Positions 16,394 through 25,413 of a stretch of 64,000 bases of DNA are shown piece by piece. The position numbers and the translations under genes are program-made. The notes under the pieces are model-generated. The model ran no database searches. It was not told the DNA's origin and saw only the letters and a program-made list of their open reading frames with translations. This DNA is from Xanthomonas pisi DSM 18956. GTDB taxonomy: Bacteria; Pseudomonadota; Gammaproteobacteria; Xanthomonadales; Xanthomonadaceae. Position 1 is the first letter of the stretch; each line of letters starts with the position of its first letter. The stretch spans positions 1-64,000 of the forward strand of contig NZ_JPLE01000013.1 in the NCBI RefSeq assembly GCF_001010415.1, written 5' to 3'.

Positions 16394-17938
16394 TCAGTTG
16401 CGTTGCGCCAGCAGCGTGCGCTCGTACTGCGCAAGATCGGTTTCCAGCTGCCATTGCAGGCGTGCCTTTTCGCTGGTCCTGCGGAATTGGCTGCAGGCCG
16501 CATCGTCGGTGTCGTGCTGCAGCGCTGCCGCACAGTCCGGTACGGCGGCGCCCTCGGCGGTCCACAGGCTGGCGCCGGGCAGAAAGCTGTAGGTCAGGCC
16601 GTTGCGTGCCAGCTGCTTGAGGGTCGGGTAGTCGATGGCTTGCTCCTGCATGGCGCGCTGATACTCGTGCGTCATGTCCGCACGCGAGACGCCGGCATCA
16701 TCGGTGGACAGCACCACCGGCACACCGGCGCGCAGATACATCGCCAGCGGATGCGCGGCGCCCTTGACGCCCAGAATCACATCGTTGCTGGTGAGGTTGA
16801 TTTCCACCGCGACCTGTCTGCTGTGCATCTGTTGCAGCAGCCCGGCGGCATCGTCTTCGTAGGGCAGATCCACCCCATGGCCGATGCGCCGCGCACCGGC
16901 GTCCACGGCCTGGCGGATATGCGAGCGCAGCTGCGCAGGCGGCACCAGCCCCAGGGTCAGCTCGCCGGCATGCAAGGACAGCGGCACCCCCGGATAACGC
17001 AGGGCGAAGAAGCGGAACATCGCCATGTGCCGGGTGTAATCGGCCAAGGCCACCGGGTTGTCCTCGGGCGCGACGATGTTCACCGCCACCGCGCGACTGC
17101 CCCCAGCCGCGATCAGGGCATGCGCCAACGCCATCTGCCCGAACACCATCGGTTGCGGCAGTACGCGCAGCACATACGGCACGTAGCGGTAGCTCACCCG
17201 GCAGCCGGGGCGTGCATCGGCCTGGTCGCAGCGCAGGATCCGGCGCACCTGCGTGTCGGTGGCGGCCAGCTCGCGTTGCGCGGCCTGCACCAGCGGCGGC
17301 AAGGCGTCCTGCAGGGCGTGCAGGTTCGCCGCATCGTCATCGTCATTCCACGGCAGCGACTGCATGCGCTGTGCGGCCTGCGCCATCTGCGGCGGGTTGG
17401 CGATGATCTCCACATACGGCACGCGGTCGCGTGCGGCCTGCTCGAGTACCGCGGCCACGGTGTCTGCCACCCGCGCACGCACTACCGCATCGAACTTGCC
17501 GAAGGTGCTGAAGAACTGGTCATGCCCGGTGGGTTGGGTCACACTGGGCAGGAACTTGCGCATCGACAACGCATCGACCACCCGGCCGTACAAGTCCGCA
17601 TTGCGCGCGGCCAGGCCGCGTGCGGGCTCCTGGCCCTTGCCGCACGGCGCGGCGCGCAGGCTCAGGTCGTCCAGCTGCACGCAGGCCCCGTCTTCGCCGG
17701 CCCAGTGCAGATAGTTTTCCGCATACACCGAGCCGGAAAGGTGGTTATGCAGGTCGCCGCCCTTGGGCATGGCCTGCAGCCAAGCGCGCAATTGCGCAGG
17801 TTGCGCGGCCGCGTCCCGAAACAGCTGCGCCACCTGCTGTTGGCGTTGTTGCGCAGGCGCCTGCACCGGGCGTGCGAGCGCAATGCCCGGTAACACGGTG
17901 CACAAGGCCAGGATCAGGCAGCGATGAAGAGGTGGCAT
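16394..17938 (-). CDS. Secreted adenosine deaminase family protein (ADGF-like)
   Basis: A 514-residue metal-dependent deaminase with a signal peptide (LILALCTVLPGIALARP), so it acts in the periplasm or outside. Zinc-site motifs are in order: GDLHNHLSG (H64 and H66), LHAGE, IGHGVDL and LSTDDAGV near the C-terminus. The length and the N-terminal helical region fit the extracellular ADGF/CECR1-like group. It should convert (deoxy)adenosine to inosine, feeding purine bases to the permease gene that starts 105 bases upstream on the same strand. Start 17938 sits directly before the signal peptide. Confidence 0.85.
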   Translation of the reverse strand: MPPLHRCLILALCTVLPGIALARPVQAPAQQRQQQVAQLFRDAAAQPAQLRAWLQAMPKGGDLHNHLSGSVYAENYLHWAGEDGACVQLDDLSLRAAPCGKGQEPARGLAARNADLYGRVVDALSMRKFLPSVTQPTGHDQFFSTFGKFDAVVRARVADTVAAVLEQAARDRVPYVEIIANPPQMAQAAQRMQSLPWNDDDDAANLHALQDALPPLVQAAQRELAATDTQVRRILRCDQADARPGCRVSYRYVPYVLRVLPQPMVFGQMALAHALIAAGGSRAVAVNIVAPEDNPVALADYTRHMAMFRFFALRYPGVPLSLHAGELTLGLVPPAQLRSHIRQAVDAGARRIGHGVDLPYEDDAAGLLQQMHSRQVAVEINLTSNDVILGVKGAAHPLAMYLRAGVPVVLSTDDAGVSRADMTHEYQRAMQEQAIDYPTLKQLARNGLTYSFLPGASLWTAEGAAVPDCAAALQHDTDDAACSQFRRTSEKARLQWQLETDLAQYERTLLAQRN

Positions 17939-18043
17939 GCGATGGCTCTGAAAAGATGCGGCGGCGCCGGTTGCGAGGCAGCTTGCCGCGCGCCGCGTCG
18001 GGTGGCCAGTGAGGCATGGGCTGAAACCACCGCGGCGCTTCGC

Positions 18044-19356
18044 TCACTCCAGCGCATAGCGCAGCACGAACAGGCCGGCAATCGCCCAGGTGGCCGGATG
18101 CACGGCGCGCCAGCGGCCGCTACCCAGCTTCAGTGCCGCGTAGGTGATGAAGCCGAAGGCCAGGCCGGTGGCGATGGAGTAGGTGAGCGGCATGGCCAGC
18201 ATGCAGATCGCGGCCGGTAGCGCGTCGCCGACATCGTCCCACCGGATCTGCGTGCACTCGCGCAGCATCACCGATGCCAGGTAGATCAGCGCCGGAGCGG
18301 TGGCATACGCCGGCACCATCGCCGCCACTGGCGAGAACAGCAGCGCCAGCACAAACAGCGCGGCCACCACCAGTGCGGTGAGTCCGGTACGCCCGCCTGC
18401 CTGCACGCCTGCAGCGCTTTCCACGTACGCGGTGGTGCTGGAGGTGCCGAGCAGCGAGCCGGCCAGGATGGCGGTGCTGTCGGCGAGCAGGGCGCGGTCG
18501 AACTGGCGACGGTGCGCCTGCGTGTGCAACAGGCCGGCGCGCTGGGCCACGCCCATCAAGGTGCCGGTGGCATCGAACAGTTCCACCAGCACGAAGACCA
18601 GCACCACGTGCACCACGGCGGCCAATGCGCCACTGCTGCCATGGCCTTGCAAGGCGCCGGCAATGTCCAGCTGCAGCAGCGTCGGTGCCAGGCTCGGCGG
18701 CAGCGACAGCACGCCCTGGTAGTGCACCAGACCCAGTGCCAGAGCCGCGAGGGTGACCGCCAGGATGCCGAGCAACATCGCTCCGCGCACGCGGCGCACC
18801 TCCAGCACGCCGATCAGCAGCAGTCCCGCCAGCGCAAGCAAGGGCTCGGGCCGATGCAGGTCGCCCAGGGTCACCAGCGTCTGCGGATGCGCCACCACCA
18901 GCCCGGCCTTCTGCAAGCCGATCAACGCCAGGAACAGGCCGATGCCCGCCGCAATCGCACTGCGCAAGGGGAGCGGGATGCCATCCACCAGCCAGCGCCG
19001 CGCGCCGGTGACGCTGAGCAGCAGGAACACGCAGCCGGACACGAACACCAGTCCCAGCGTCTGCTGCCAGCCGTAGCCCAGCGTGCCCACCACCGAGAAG
19101 GCGAAAAACGCATTCAAGCCCATGCCCGGCGCCATGCCGATGGGGTAGTTGGCCAGCACGCCCATCAGCAGCGAGCCGAGCGCGGCGGCCAGACAGGTCG
19201 CCACGAACACCGCGCCGTGGTCCATGCCGGTGGTGGCCAGAATATCGGGTTGACGAAGACGATGTAGGCCATGGTCAGGAAGGTGGTGGCACCGGCCAGG
19301 ACCTCCGTGCGCACGCTGCTGCCATTGGCGGCCAGCGCAAATCCGGGCCAGCGCAT
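18044..19356 (-). pseudogene. NCS2 purine permease (AzgA type), broken by a one-base frameshift
   Basis: The frame from 19225 down to 18044 encodes 393 residues of a xanthine/uracil-family permease (MAPGMGLNAFFAFSVVGTLG, many membrane segments, ETAGVG-like SAAGVQAGGRTGL). The expected N-terminus (FALAANGSSVRTEVLAGATT, then FLTMAYIVFVNP) is found just upstream in another frame, beginning with an ATG at 19356. Family members read VNPDILATTGMDHG across the junction; here one base is missing near 19245-19248 (CCGATATTC where CCGGATATTC is expected). The product as written would lose its first helix. It could be a real null allele or a sequencing error. It would import hypoxanthine, guanine or adenine. 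Confidence 0.8.
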
Positions 19357-19753
19357 CAGCGGGCGCTCCGGCAACGGTGGGGGAAGGTGATCACACAAGC
19401 GACCATCGGCAGACATCTCATCGGCACAGGGGGAACACGCGATCGTTGCGCAGACGCGCGGGCCGAATATCTTGCACTGTGCGACCGCAGTTGCCACGGA
19501 CCTTGGGCACGGAATGCGTGGCGAGCGCAATGCCCGTTGCCAGCACGGTGCATGAGCGCCAGCGCCTGGCGCGGCTGCGCCAGCGTTGCCTGGTGCGTGC
19601 AGCAACCGCATCGTGCAAGACGGTGCGCGGCCCACGCCCATCCACAGGTTCCCTGCAACGTCGGCGGCTGCTTCGCGCTGCAGCGCGACCGGCATCAGCC
19701 ACCTGCGCGCCCGCTGTCGTCCTGTCTGCGCAGGCGCAACACACGCGCAGCGC
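19357..19753. other. Intergenic stretch upstream of permease
   Basis: These 397 bases lie between the permease start and the end of the HpxE-like reductase gene. No intact gene, hairpin terminator or repeat was recognised. Frames here on either strand are shadows. The stretch probably contains the permease promoter. Confidence 0.45.
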
Positions 19754-20713
19754 TCAAAGATCCAGCACCAGGCGTGACGAACGGCTGCGCGAGCAGCACA
19801 GCGTGATCTGGGTGTTGGCGGCGTGCTCGCCGTCGCTGAGCACGCTGTCGCGGTGATCCGGCGTTCCGGCAAGCACGCCGGTCAGGCAGGCGCCGCACAT
19901 GCCTTGCTCGCACGACAACGGCACTGCGATACCGGCAGCGAGCAAGGCGCTGGCGATGCTGCAGTCGGCGGGCACCTGCACCACGCGACCACTGGCGGCC
20001 AGCTCCACCTCGAAGGGGCTGTCGGCGTCATGCGCAAGGCCGGCATCGGCGGCGGCGAAGTGTTCGCGGTGCAACTGCGCGTCAGTCCATCCCTGCGTCC
20101 TGGCAAGCTGGGTGAAGTGGTCCATGAACGCGGCCGGCCCGCACAGATACAGTTGGTCGTGCGCACCTGCCTGGACGAGCGCGTCGGGCACATGCACGCG
20201 CGGGCTTTGCCCGCCATCGCTCAGATGCACATGCACCTGCCCATGCGTGAAGCCTTGTTGCAGCCGCTGCACGAAGGCCACGTCGGCATGCCGGCGCGCG
20301 TAGTAATGCAGCACGAATGGCTCGCCACGCGCTTCCAGCGCCTCGGCCATCGACAGCAGCGGGGTGATGCCGATGCCGGCGGCCAGCAGCACATGCCGCT
20401 CGCCGGGGTGTAGCGGGAACAGATTGCGCGGGCTGGAAATCTGCAGGCGGTCGCCGGCACTGAGCCGCTCGCACAGGTGCCGCGAGCCGCCGCGCGAGGC
20501 GTCAGCCAGTTTGACGCAGAGCAGATAGTGGTCGCGCACATGCGGTGCGCTGGCAATCGAATACTGGCGGATCAAGCCATCGGGCAGGTGCAGGTCCACA
20601 TGCGCGCCGGCCTCGAACGCGGGCAACTCGCTGTCGATCGGCTCCAGCCGGATCGCACGCTGACGGTGGCCTTGCTCGGCCACGGCGGCAACACGCACTT
20701 CATGCAGGCTCAT
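19754..20713 (-). CDS. hpxE: HpxE-like ferredoxin reductase (VanB/PDR family)
   Basis: A 319-residue phthalate-dioxygenase-reductase type protein with three domains in order: flavin-binding barrel with RQYS (residues 49-52), NAD-binding domain with AAGIGITPLLSMAEAL, and a C-terminal plant-type 2Fe-2S ferredoxin with CEQGMCGACL and a final cysteine in ITLCC. It passes electrons from NAD(P)H to a Rieske oxygenase, here the gene 17 bases upstream on the same strand. In Klebsiella the HpxD/HpxE pair oxidises hypoxanthine to xanthine; the hpx context makes that the leading guess, with vanillate-type O-demethylation as the alternative. Confidence 0.75.
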   Translation of the reverse strand: MSLHEVRVAAVAEQGHRQRAIRLEPIDSELPAFEAGAHVDLHLPDGLIRQYSIASAPHVRDHYLLCVKLADASRGGSRHLCERLSAGDRLQISSPRNLFPLHPGERHVLLAAGIGITPLLSMAEALEARGEPFVLHYYARRHADVAFVQRLQQGFTHGQVHVHLSDGGQSPRVHVPDALVQAGAHDQLYLCGPAAFMDHFTQLARTQGWTDAQLHREHFAAADAGLAHDADSPFEVELAASGRVVQVPADCSIASALLAAGIAVPLSCEQGMCGACLTGVLAGTPDHRDSVLSDGEHAANTQITLCCSRSRSSRLVLDL

Positions 20714-20730
20714 GGCGCGCTCCTTGGCGG

Positions 20731-21783
20731 TCAGCGCAGGAAGAAATCGCTATAGCCCTGGCTGCGCAGACCGCGGCGGTAGGCGATGGAACTGCGGTCG
20801 GCCAGGATATGCACCTCCAGCAGCGGGTCCAGCGGCAGGTATTCGGGGCGCTGCGCTTCCACCATGGCGCGGTCTTCCTCGAACACGCGCAGGTTGAACG
20901 CGTGCACGTCTTCCACCGGCAGATGGGTGTCGAAGTTGCGCGCGATCGGCACCAGCAGGCGCGTCTTGTGCTTGGACACCGGGCTTGCGGCGTTCATGAT
21001 CACCAGCCGCTTGCCCGGCACCGGGAAATGGATGGTGAGGGTGGCGGTGAACGGCAAATGCACTTCGAAATGCCGCAGCCACTGGAAGCCGGGGTCCACG
21101 TCCGGCAGCGGCATGTCCACCGAATAGTTGGCCACACTGCTGAGGTAGTCGGCGTTGAAGCCGGTCGGCGTCTCGGTGGTGGTATAGGCCGGTACCTCGC
21201 GCTTGTCCGGCTGGGCGAAGGTGGCGGTATGCACGAAGGCGAAATGCGCCACGTCGATGAAACCCTCCAGCTGCCGCGCGGCGCTGCCGCCGATGTCGAA
21301 CGCCGGGCAGACGATCTGCTGGAAGCCGTCCTCGTCCCAGCCCGGCATCGGCGGGATCTGCACTTCGGCCTCGCTCACGCCAGCCGGCTTGGCCAGGCAG
21401 ACCCAGATCAAGCCGTAGCGCTCGGCCACCGCATAGGTGTGCAGGCGCATCTTGGCCGGAATGTTCTGGTTTGGACTGGCCGGGATGTGATTGCAGCGCC
21501 CGCCCGAACCGAAGCGCAGCCCGTGGTAGGCGCAGACCACGCCGCCACCATCGGACGTGCCCATGCTCAGCGGCACGCCGCGGTGCGGGCAGACATCGCG
21601 CGCGGCCACCAGTTCCTCGCCTAGCCGGTACAGCACCAGCGGCTCGTCCAGCAGGGTCGCCTTGAACGGCGCCTGCCCGACCTCGCTGCTCAGCGCTACC
21701 GCGTGCCAGTGCTGGGCCAGGCGCTGCCAGTCGGCGGCTTCGAAGGTGCAGTGCAGCGGCAGGGCGGGGACGGCGACATCCAT
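20731..21783 (-). CDS. hpxD: HpxD-like Rieske non-haem iron oxygenase
   Basis: A 350-residue oxygenase alpha subunit. The Rieske cluster motif is C65-P-H67 with C84-A-Y-H87, and the mononuclear iron site is D177, H180 and H185 in GFIDVAHFAFVH. Length and layout fit the vanillate demethylase/HpxD group, which works as a single-component oxygenase with a separate reductase (the next gene). The start at 21783 (MDVAVPALPL) is chosen because the longer frame overlaps the divergent regulator. Transcription probably starts in the 126-base divergent region that contains a LysR-type dyad. Confidence 0.78.
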   Translation of the reverse strand: MDVAVPALPLHCTFEAADWQRLAQHWHAVALSSEVGQAPFKATLLDEPLVLYRLGEELVAARDVCPHRGVPLSMGTSDGGGVVCAYHGLRFGSGGRCNHIPASPNQNIPAKMRLHTYAVAERYGLIWVCLAKPAGVSEAEVQIPPMPGWDEDGFQQIVCPAFDIGGSAARQLEGFIDVAHFAFVHTATFAQPDKREVPAYTTTETPTGFNADYLSSVANYSVDMPLPDVDPGFQWLRHFEVHLPFTATLTIHFPVPGKRLVIMNAASPVSKHKTRLLVPIARNFDTHLPVEDVHAFNLRVFEEDRAMVEAQRPEYLPLDPLLEVHILADRSSIAYRRGLRSQGYSDFFLR

Positions 21784-21874
21784 GGGGCGGTCTCTGGCGT
21801 GAGGCGGGAGCGGTGCCGGATTGACTCTAGGAAGCCGGGGGTGTGTGATCAAACATCGTTTTTCCGCCAACCCA

Positions 21875-21889
21875 TTGCAAAAAATGCAA
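21875..21889. promoter_or_regulatory. Candidate HpxR operator in hpxD/hpxR divergent region
   Basis: TTGCA-AAAAA-TGCAA is a perfect dyad with the LysR T-N11-A signature (T21876, A21888). It lies 20 bases before the regulator start and 92 bases before hpxD, the classic position for a LysR autoregulator that activates the divergent gene. The call rests on symmetry and position. Confidence 0.6.
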
Positions 21890-21909
21890 CGCCAACCGAG
21901 TCCCGTCCC

Positions 21910-22827
21910 ATGCTGACCTTCTCCCGCTTCACCCGTTACTTCATCGAAGTGGCCCGCTGCGGCAGCATCCGCAAGGCCTCGGAGGTGTTGCACGTGTCGG
22001 CCTCGGCGATCGACCGGCAGATCCTCAAGGCCGAGGAAGAGCTGGGCGCGCAGCTGTTCGAACGCCTGCCCGGCCGGCTGCGGCTCACCGCTGCCGGCGA
22101 GTTGCTGCTGGTGGATGTGCGCGGCTGGGAGAAGGCCTACGCCCGCACGCTGGAGCGCTTCGACGAGCTCAAGGGGCTGCGCCGCGGGCACGTGGAGATC
22201 GCCATGATCGACGCGCTCAGCGAGGGCGTGGTGCCGGCGGCGGTGGCGGCGCTGGTGCAGGAGTACCCCGGCATCACCTTCAACCTGTCCACCGCGCGCA
22301 ACCAGCGGGTGATGGAAATGGTGACCTCGGCCGACGTGGACATCGGCCTGCTGCTGGACCCGGTGAGCAGCGTGGACCTGGAGGTGCGCGCGTTTGCGGA
22401 TATCCCGCTGGGGATTGCCATGCCGGTGGGCCACCCGTTGAGCACGCGCACCGAACTGCAGCTGAGCGAGACACTGGAGCACCGATTGCTGCTGCCGGCC
22501 GCGCCGCTGATCGTGGGCGAGCACGCCAAGGTGTTGTACCAGCGCCAGCATATCGACGTGAAACGGCTCACCCATTGCAACGACGTACGTACCTTGCGCG
22601 GACTGGTGCGCGCCGGCGCCGGCGTGGGGCTGATGTCGTGGCTGGACGCTGCGCCCGACGTGGCCGACGGGCGACTGGCGTTCGTGCCGTTCCGCCAGCA
22701 CCTGACCAAACCGATGACGCTGGCCTTGTGCGTGGCCCCGCAGCGTCAGCTCTCGCGTTCGGCGCAGCTGGCGATCCAGGCGCTGGCGGCGAAGATCGAC
22801 GCGATGGCGGTGCCTGTGGTGGGTTGA
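21910..22827 (+). CDS. hpxR: LysR-family regulator divergent from Rieske oxygenase (HpxR-like)
   Basis: A 305-residue LysR regulator. The HTH (CGSIRKASEVLHVSASAIDR, about residues 15-35) is followed by an effector-binding domain (about 90-300). The frame is open for 69 codons upstream, but the ATG at 21910 gives normal family length. The divergent arrangement with hpxD and the perfect T-N11-A dyad between them argue that it controls the hpxDE genes, as HpxR does in Klebsiella. The symbol rests on this context more than on direct recognition of the protein. The inducer is probably a purine or ureide. Confidence 0.7.
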   Translation: MLTFSRFTRYFIEVARCGSIRKASEVLHVSASAIDRQILKAEEELGAQLFERLPGRLRLTAAGELLLVDVRGWEKAYARTLERFDELKGLRRGHVEIAMIDALSEGVVPAAVAALVQEYPGITFNLSTARNQRVMEMVTSADVDIGLLLDPVSSVDLEVRAFADIPLGIAMPVGHPLSTRTELQLSETLEHRLLLPAAPLIVGEHAKVLYQRQHIDVKRLTHCNDVRTLRGLVRAGAGVGLMSWLDAAPDVADGRLAFVPFRQHLTKPMTLALCVAPQRQLSRSAQLAIQALAAKIDAMAVPVVG

Positions 22828-22856
22828 GCGTGCTGCGCAAGCGGCCCTCACCCCTG

Positions 22857-22882
22857 CCCCTCTCCCGCAGGCGGGAGAGGGG
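22857..22882. repeat. REP-like intergenic hairpin, copy 1
   Basis: A perfect 12-bp stem (CCCCTCTCCCGC, loop AG, GCGGGAGAGGGG) directly after the LysR gene and preceded by CCCTCACCCCTGCC. This motif is one of the most common intergenic repeats in Xanthomonas chromosomes. It may also act as a transcript-end structure for the regulator gene. Confidence 0.7.
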
Positions 22883-23003
22883 AAAGGCAGTGCGCTGGTG
22901 CAGGCCGATGGGATGCAGGTGTCGCGGACTGCGGGCAGATCCCCTCATGGATATCCCGTCATGGAGGTCCCGCCGTGGAGGTCCAGATTCCCCCGTGGAT
23001 ATC

Positions 23004-23027
23004 CCTTCTCCCGCTTGCGGGAGAAGG
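23004..23027. repeat. REP-like intergenic hairpin, copy 2
   Basis: A perfect 11-bp stem (CCTTCTCCCGC, loop TT, GCGGGAGAAGG) followed by GTGCCCGCAGGGCGGATGAGGG. It is related to copy 1 at 22857 and to the truncated copy at the start of the window. Between the copies (22948-23003) are short near-repeats of GGATATCCC and ATGGAGGTCC. Confidence 0.7.
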
Positions 23028-23099
23028 TGCCCGCAGGGCGGATGAGGGCAACGCCCACCCAGTACACTCGCATCTGCTCTTTCAGGCGACACCCGCACC

Positions 23100-23906
23100 A
23101 TGCAGTTGATCGATATCGGCGCCAACCTCACCCATGATTCCTTCGATCGCGACCGCGACGCCGTGCTGCAACGCGCACGCGAGGCGGGTGTGGCGGAGTT
23201 GGTGATCACCGGCGCAAGCCGCGAGCATTCGCCGTTGGCCCTGCAACTGGCGCAGCAACATCCCGGCTTCCTGTACGCCACCGCCGGCGTGCATCCGCAC
23301 CACGCCGTGGAATTCACCGCCGAATGCGAAGCTGAAATGCGCACCTTGCAGGCGCATCCGCAGGTGGTGGCGGTGGGCGAATGCGGGCTGGATTACTTCC
23401 GCGATTTCGCGCCGCGGCCGGCACAGCACAAGGCGTTCGAGCGCCAGCTGCAACTGGCTGCCGACAATGGCAAGCCGCTGTTCCTGCATCAGCGCGATGC
23501 GCACGATGACTTCCTTTCCATCATGCGCAGCTTCGACGGCAAGCTGGGTGCGGCCGTGGTGCATTGCTTCACCGGCACGCGCGAAGAGCTGTTCGCCTAT
23601 CTGGACCGCGATTACTACATCGGCATCACCGGCTGGCTGTGCGACGAACGCCGCGGCGCGCATCTGCGCGAGCTGGTGCGCAATATCCCCGCCAACCGGT
23701 TGATGATCGAAACCGATGCGCCCTACCTGTTGCCGCGCACGCTCAAGCCCATGCCCAAGGACCGCCGCAACGAGCCGATGTTTCTGTCGCATATCGTCGA
23801 AGAACTGGCGCGCGACCGCGGCGAAGACGTCGCCGTGACCGCTGCCAACAGCACCGCTGCGGCACGTGCGTTTTTTCGTTTGCCGGCAGCTCAGCGGGGC
23901 AGTTGA
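23100..23906 (+). CDS. tatD: TatD-family metal-dependent DNase
   Basis: A 268-residue TIM-barrel hydrolase closely resembling E. coli TatD over its whole length: ITGASREHS, ATAGVHPHHA (metal-binding histidines), AVGECGLDYFRDF, HQRDAHDDF, HCFTGTREE, GITGWLCDERRG and METDAPYLLPR-like IETDAPYLLPR. TatD acts as a 3'-5' exonuclease on DNA, in repair and DNA degradation. The ATG at 23100 fits the family start. It is a single gene between a repeat region and a converging VOC gene. Confidence 0.93.
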   Translation: MQLIDIGANLTHDSFDRDRDAVLQRAREAGVAELVITGASREHSPLALQLAQQHPGFLYATAGVHPHHAVEFTAECEAEMRTLQAHPQVVAVGECGLDYFRDFAPRPAQHKAFERQLQLAADNGKPLFLHQRDAHDDFLSIMRSFDGKLGAAVVHCFTGTREELFAYLDRDYYIGITGWLCDERRGAHLRELVRNIPANRLMIETDAPYLLPRTLKPMPKDRRNEPMFLSHIVEELARDRGEDVAVTAANSTAAARAFFRLPAAQRGS

Positions 23907-24139
23907 AGACGCACGCAGGCACCGGCTGCCGCACTGGCGAACCAGCGCATCGCGGAGGGGAGTGCGTTGGCTATCGCTACCATCGCGCGCTGTTGCGTGC
24001 ATGCACGGCGGTGCCGCAGATGATGATGGCTGCCGTTGGATAACACATTGCCCGCTAGTGCATGCGCGATGCGATAGCGCCGCAGGATGCACGGCAATCT
24101 CGCCGGGGAGACCAGGGCACGTAAAGGCAAGGCCGTCGC

Positions 24140-24808
24140 TTACGCAGCGAGCAGTTCCCAGCCCTGCGCATCGCGTAGCCGCAGGCCTGGTTGCGGTGCA
24201 TCGACACTGACGCGCAAGCCGTCGGCCCACGGTAGTTGGCGCTGTTGCGGAAACCAGCGCCGGCGCTGGTCCACCACGATCAACAGGCCATGATCGTCGC
24301 CCAGCGCGACAAAGCCCTCCACGGCCGGTGCAAACGGCTGTACGCCAAAATGATGGGCCACGCTGCTGGTCACTGCATCGACATGATTGCTGGGCAAGCC
24401 GATCTCGCTCAGGCACAGCAACTCTTCGCCGTGGAACTCGCCCTCGCCGGTGGCCACACCCTGCAGCGCATCGCGCGCGATCAGCTCCAGCACCGCACCA
24501 TCCGGGCCGGCGAAATACACCGATTGCGATTGCCACACTCCGTCCAGGGCGAAGCGCTGGCGGCCCTGCGGGTCGGCGAGCAGCGTGGCGCGTGCGCCGA
24601 TCCATCGCGCTGCGGCCTCGAAGCGTGAGGGCGCGACATTGAAGGCCAGATGCACACTGCCGACCGGATGTTGCGCCTGCACGCAGTCCAGCGTGGTCCA
24701 GCCGATGTGGACGGTGTTGCCGTGCAGCGGCAGCTGCAGCACATCGCGATAGAAGCGCCGGGTCAGTGCCGGATCCAGGCAGGGCAGCAGGAGATGACGG
24801 AGATGCAT
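24140..24808 (-). CDS. VOC-family (glyoxalase/dioxygenase fold) protein
   Basis: A 222-residue protein of the vicinal-oxygen-chelate superfamily. The N-terminal half (MHLRHLLLPCLDPALTRRFY, then GPDGAVLELIARD) is a complete beta-alpha-beta-beta-beta module; the second half (about 130-220) is a less clear second module. Metal ligands cannot be placed with certainty. The ATG at 24808 gives a typical VOC N-terminus; an ATG at 24838 would add ten residues. Function could be isomerase, lyase or resistance protein; no substrate can be inferred from the neighbours. Confidence 0.75.
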   Translation of the reverse strand: MHLRHLLLPCLDPALTRRFYRDVLQLPLHGNTVHIGWTTLDCVQAQHPVGSVHLAFNVAPSRFEAAARWIGARATLLADPQGRQRFALDGVWQSQSVYFAGPDGAVLELIARDALQGVATGEGEFHGEELLCLSEIGLPSNHVDAVTSSVAHHFGVQPFAPAVEGFVALGDDHGLLIVVDQRRRWFPQQRQLPWADGLRVSVDAPQPGLRLRDAQGWELLAA

Positions 24809-25413
24809 GGCACTCAGATCGATGGAAGAGGCCCGCATTGAACAACCTCAATCGCAGTTGAGGTCAAGCCTGCCACCGGACGTCGGTGCAGGTGGTGCTG
24901 CGCCGTGTCAGCTTGGGCGGGCTGCGCGTCGTCGGTCGTGTCGATGGCCGCTCGCAGCGCGATATCTTCCGGTGGCGTGTGTACGTGCGATCACATCGAT
25001 GGTCTTGGATCGATTGATCTGCCCTGCCATCCTGATCGGGCGTGGCTTTTTCGAACGTGCAGCGTGCAGCGATGCGTTCAGGCAAGAAGGTGACACGGCA
25101 CGCTGCACCGGGAACGTTGTCCTTCGATCAGGGGCCGACGATGTGCGGCAAACAACACGACCGCGCTCACCGCTGCGCTGGCACGGCCGCTGCTCGGCGC
25201 GGCATGGATCGCTCCGACAACGTGCTTCCCGTGCGCCATCCACACCCAGCTGACGCGTGCTCGCCACGGTTTCGCAGCCGCTCTTCGACACTCGCCCACG
25301 CTCCCCGCAAGGTGGGCGATGCGGTCAGAACCCACGCATCCAGCACGCCGCCACCGCGCAGCGGTCATGACCGAACCAGCCAGGATTGCGCATGCCAGCT
25401 CCCCCAGTGGCGA
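24809..25413. other. Intergenic stretch, no gene supported
   Basis: About 600 bases between the VOC gene and the end of the next LysR gene. All open frames in it look like shadows with no domain, signal peptide or ribosome site. No repeat or terminator was recognised. It may hold the VOC promoter near 24.85 kb. Confidence 0.45.

Noticed and set aside
15557-17893. A 778-codon plus-strand frame
   Set aside because: It is antisense to the amidase and the adenosine deaminase, with low-complexity His/Arg/Gln-rich translation and no domain.
20731-22851. A 706-codon frame covering the Rieske gene and running under the LysR gene
   Set aside because: Only the last 350 codons carry Rieske motifs; the rest is the complement of the divergent regulator.
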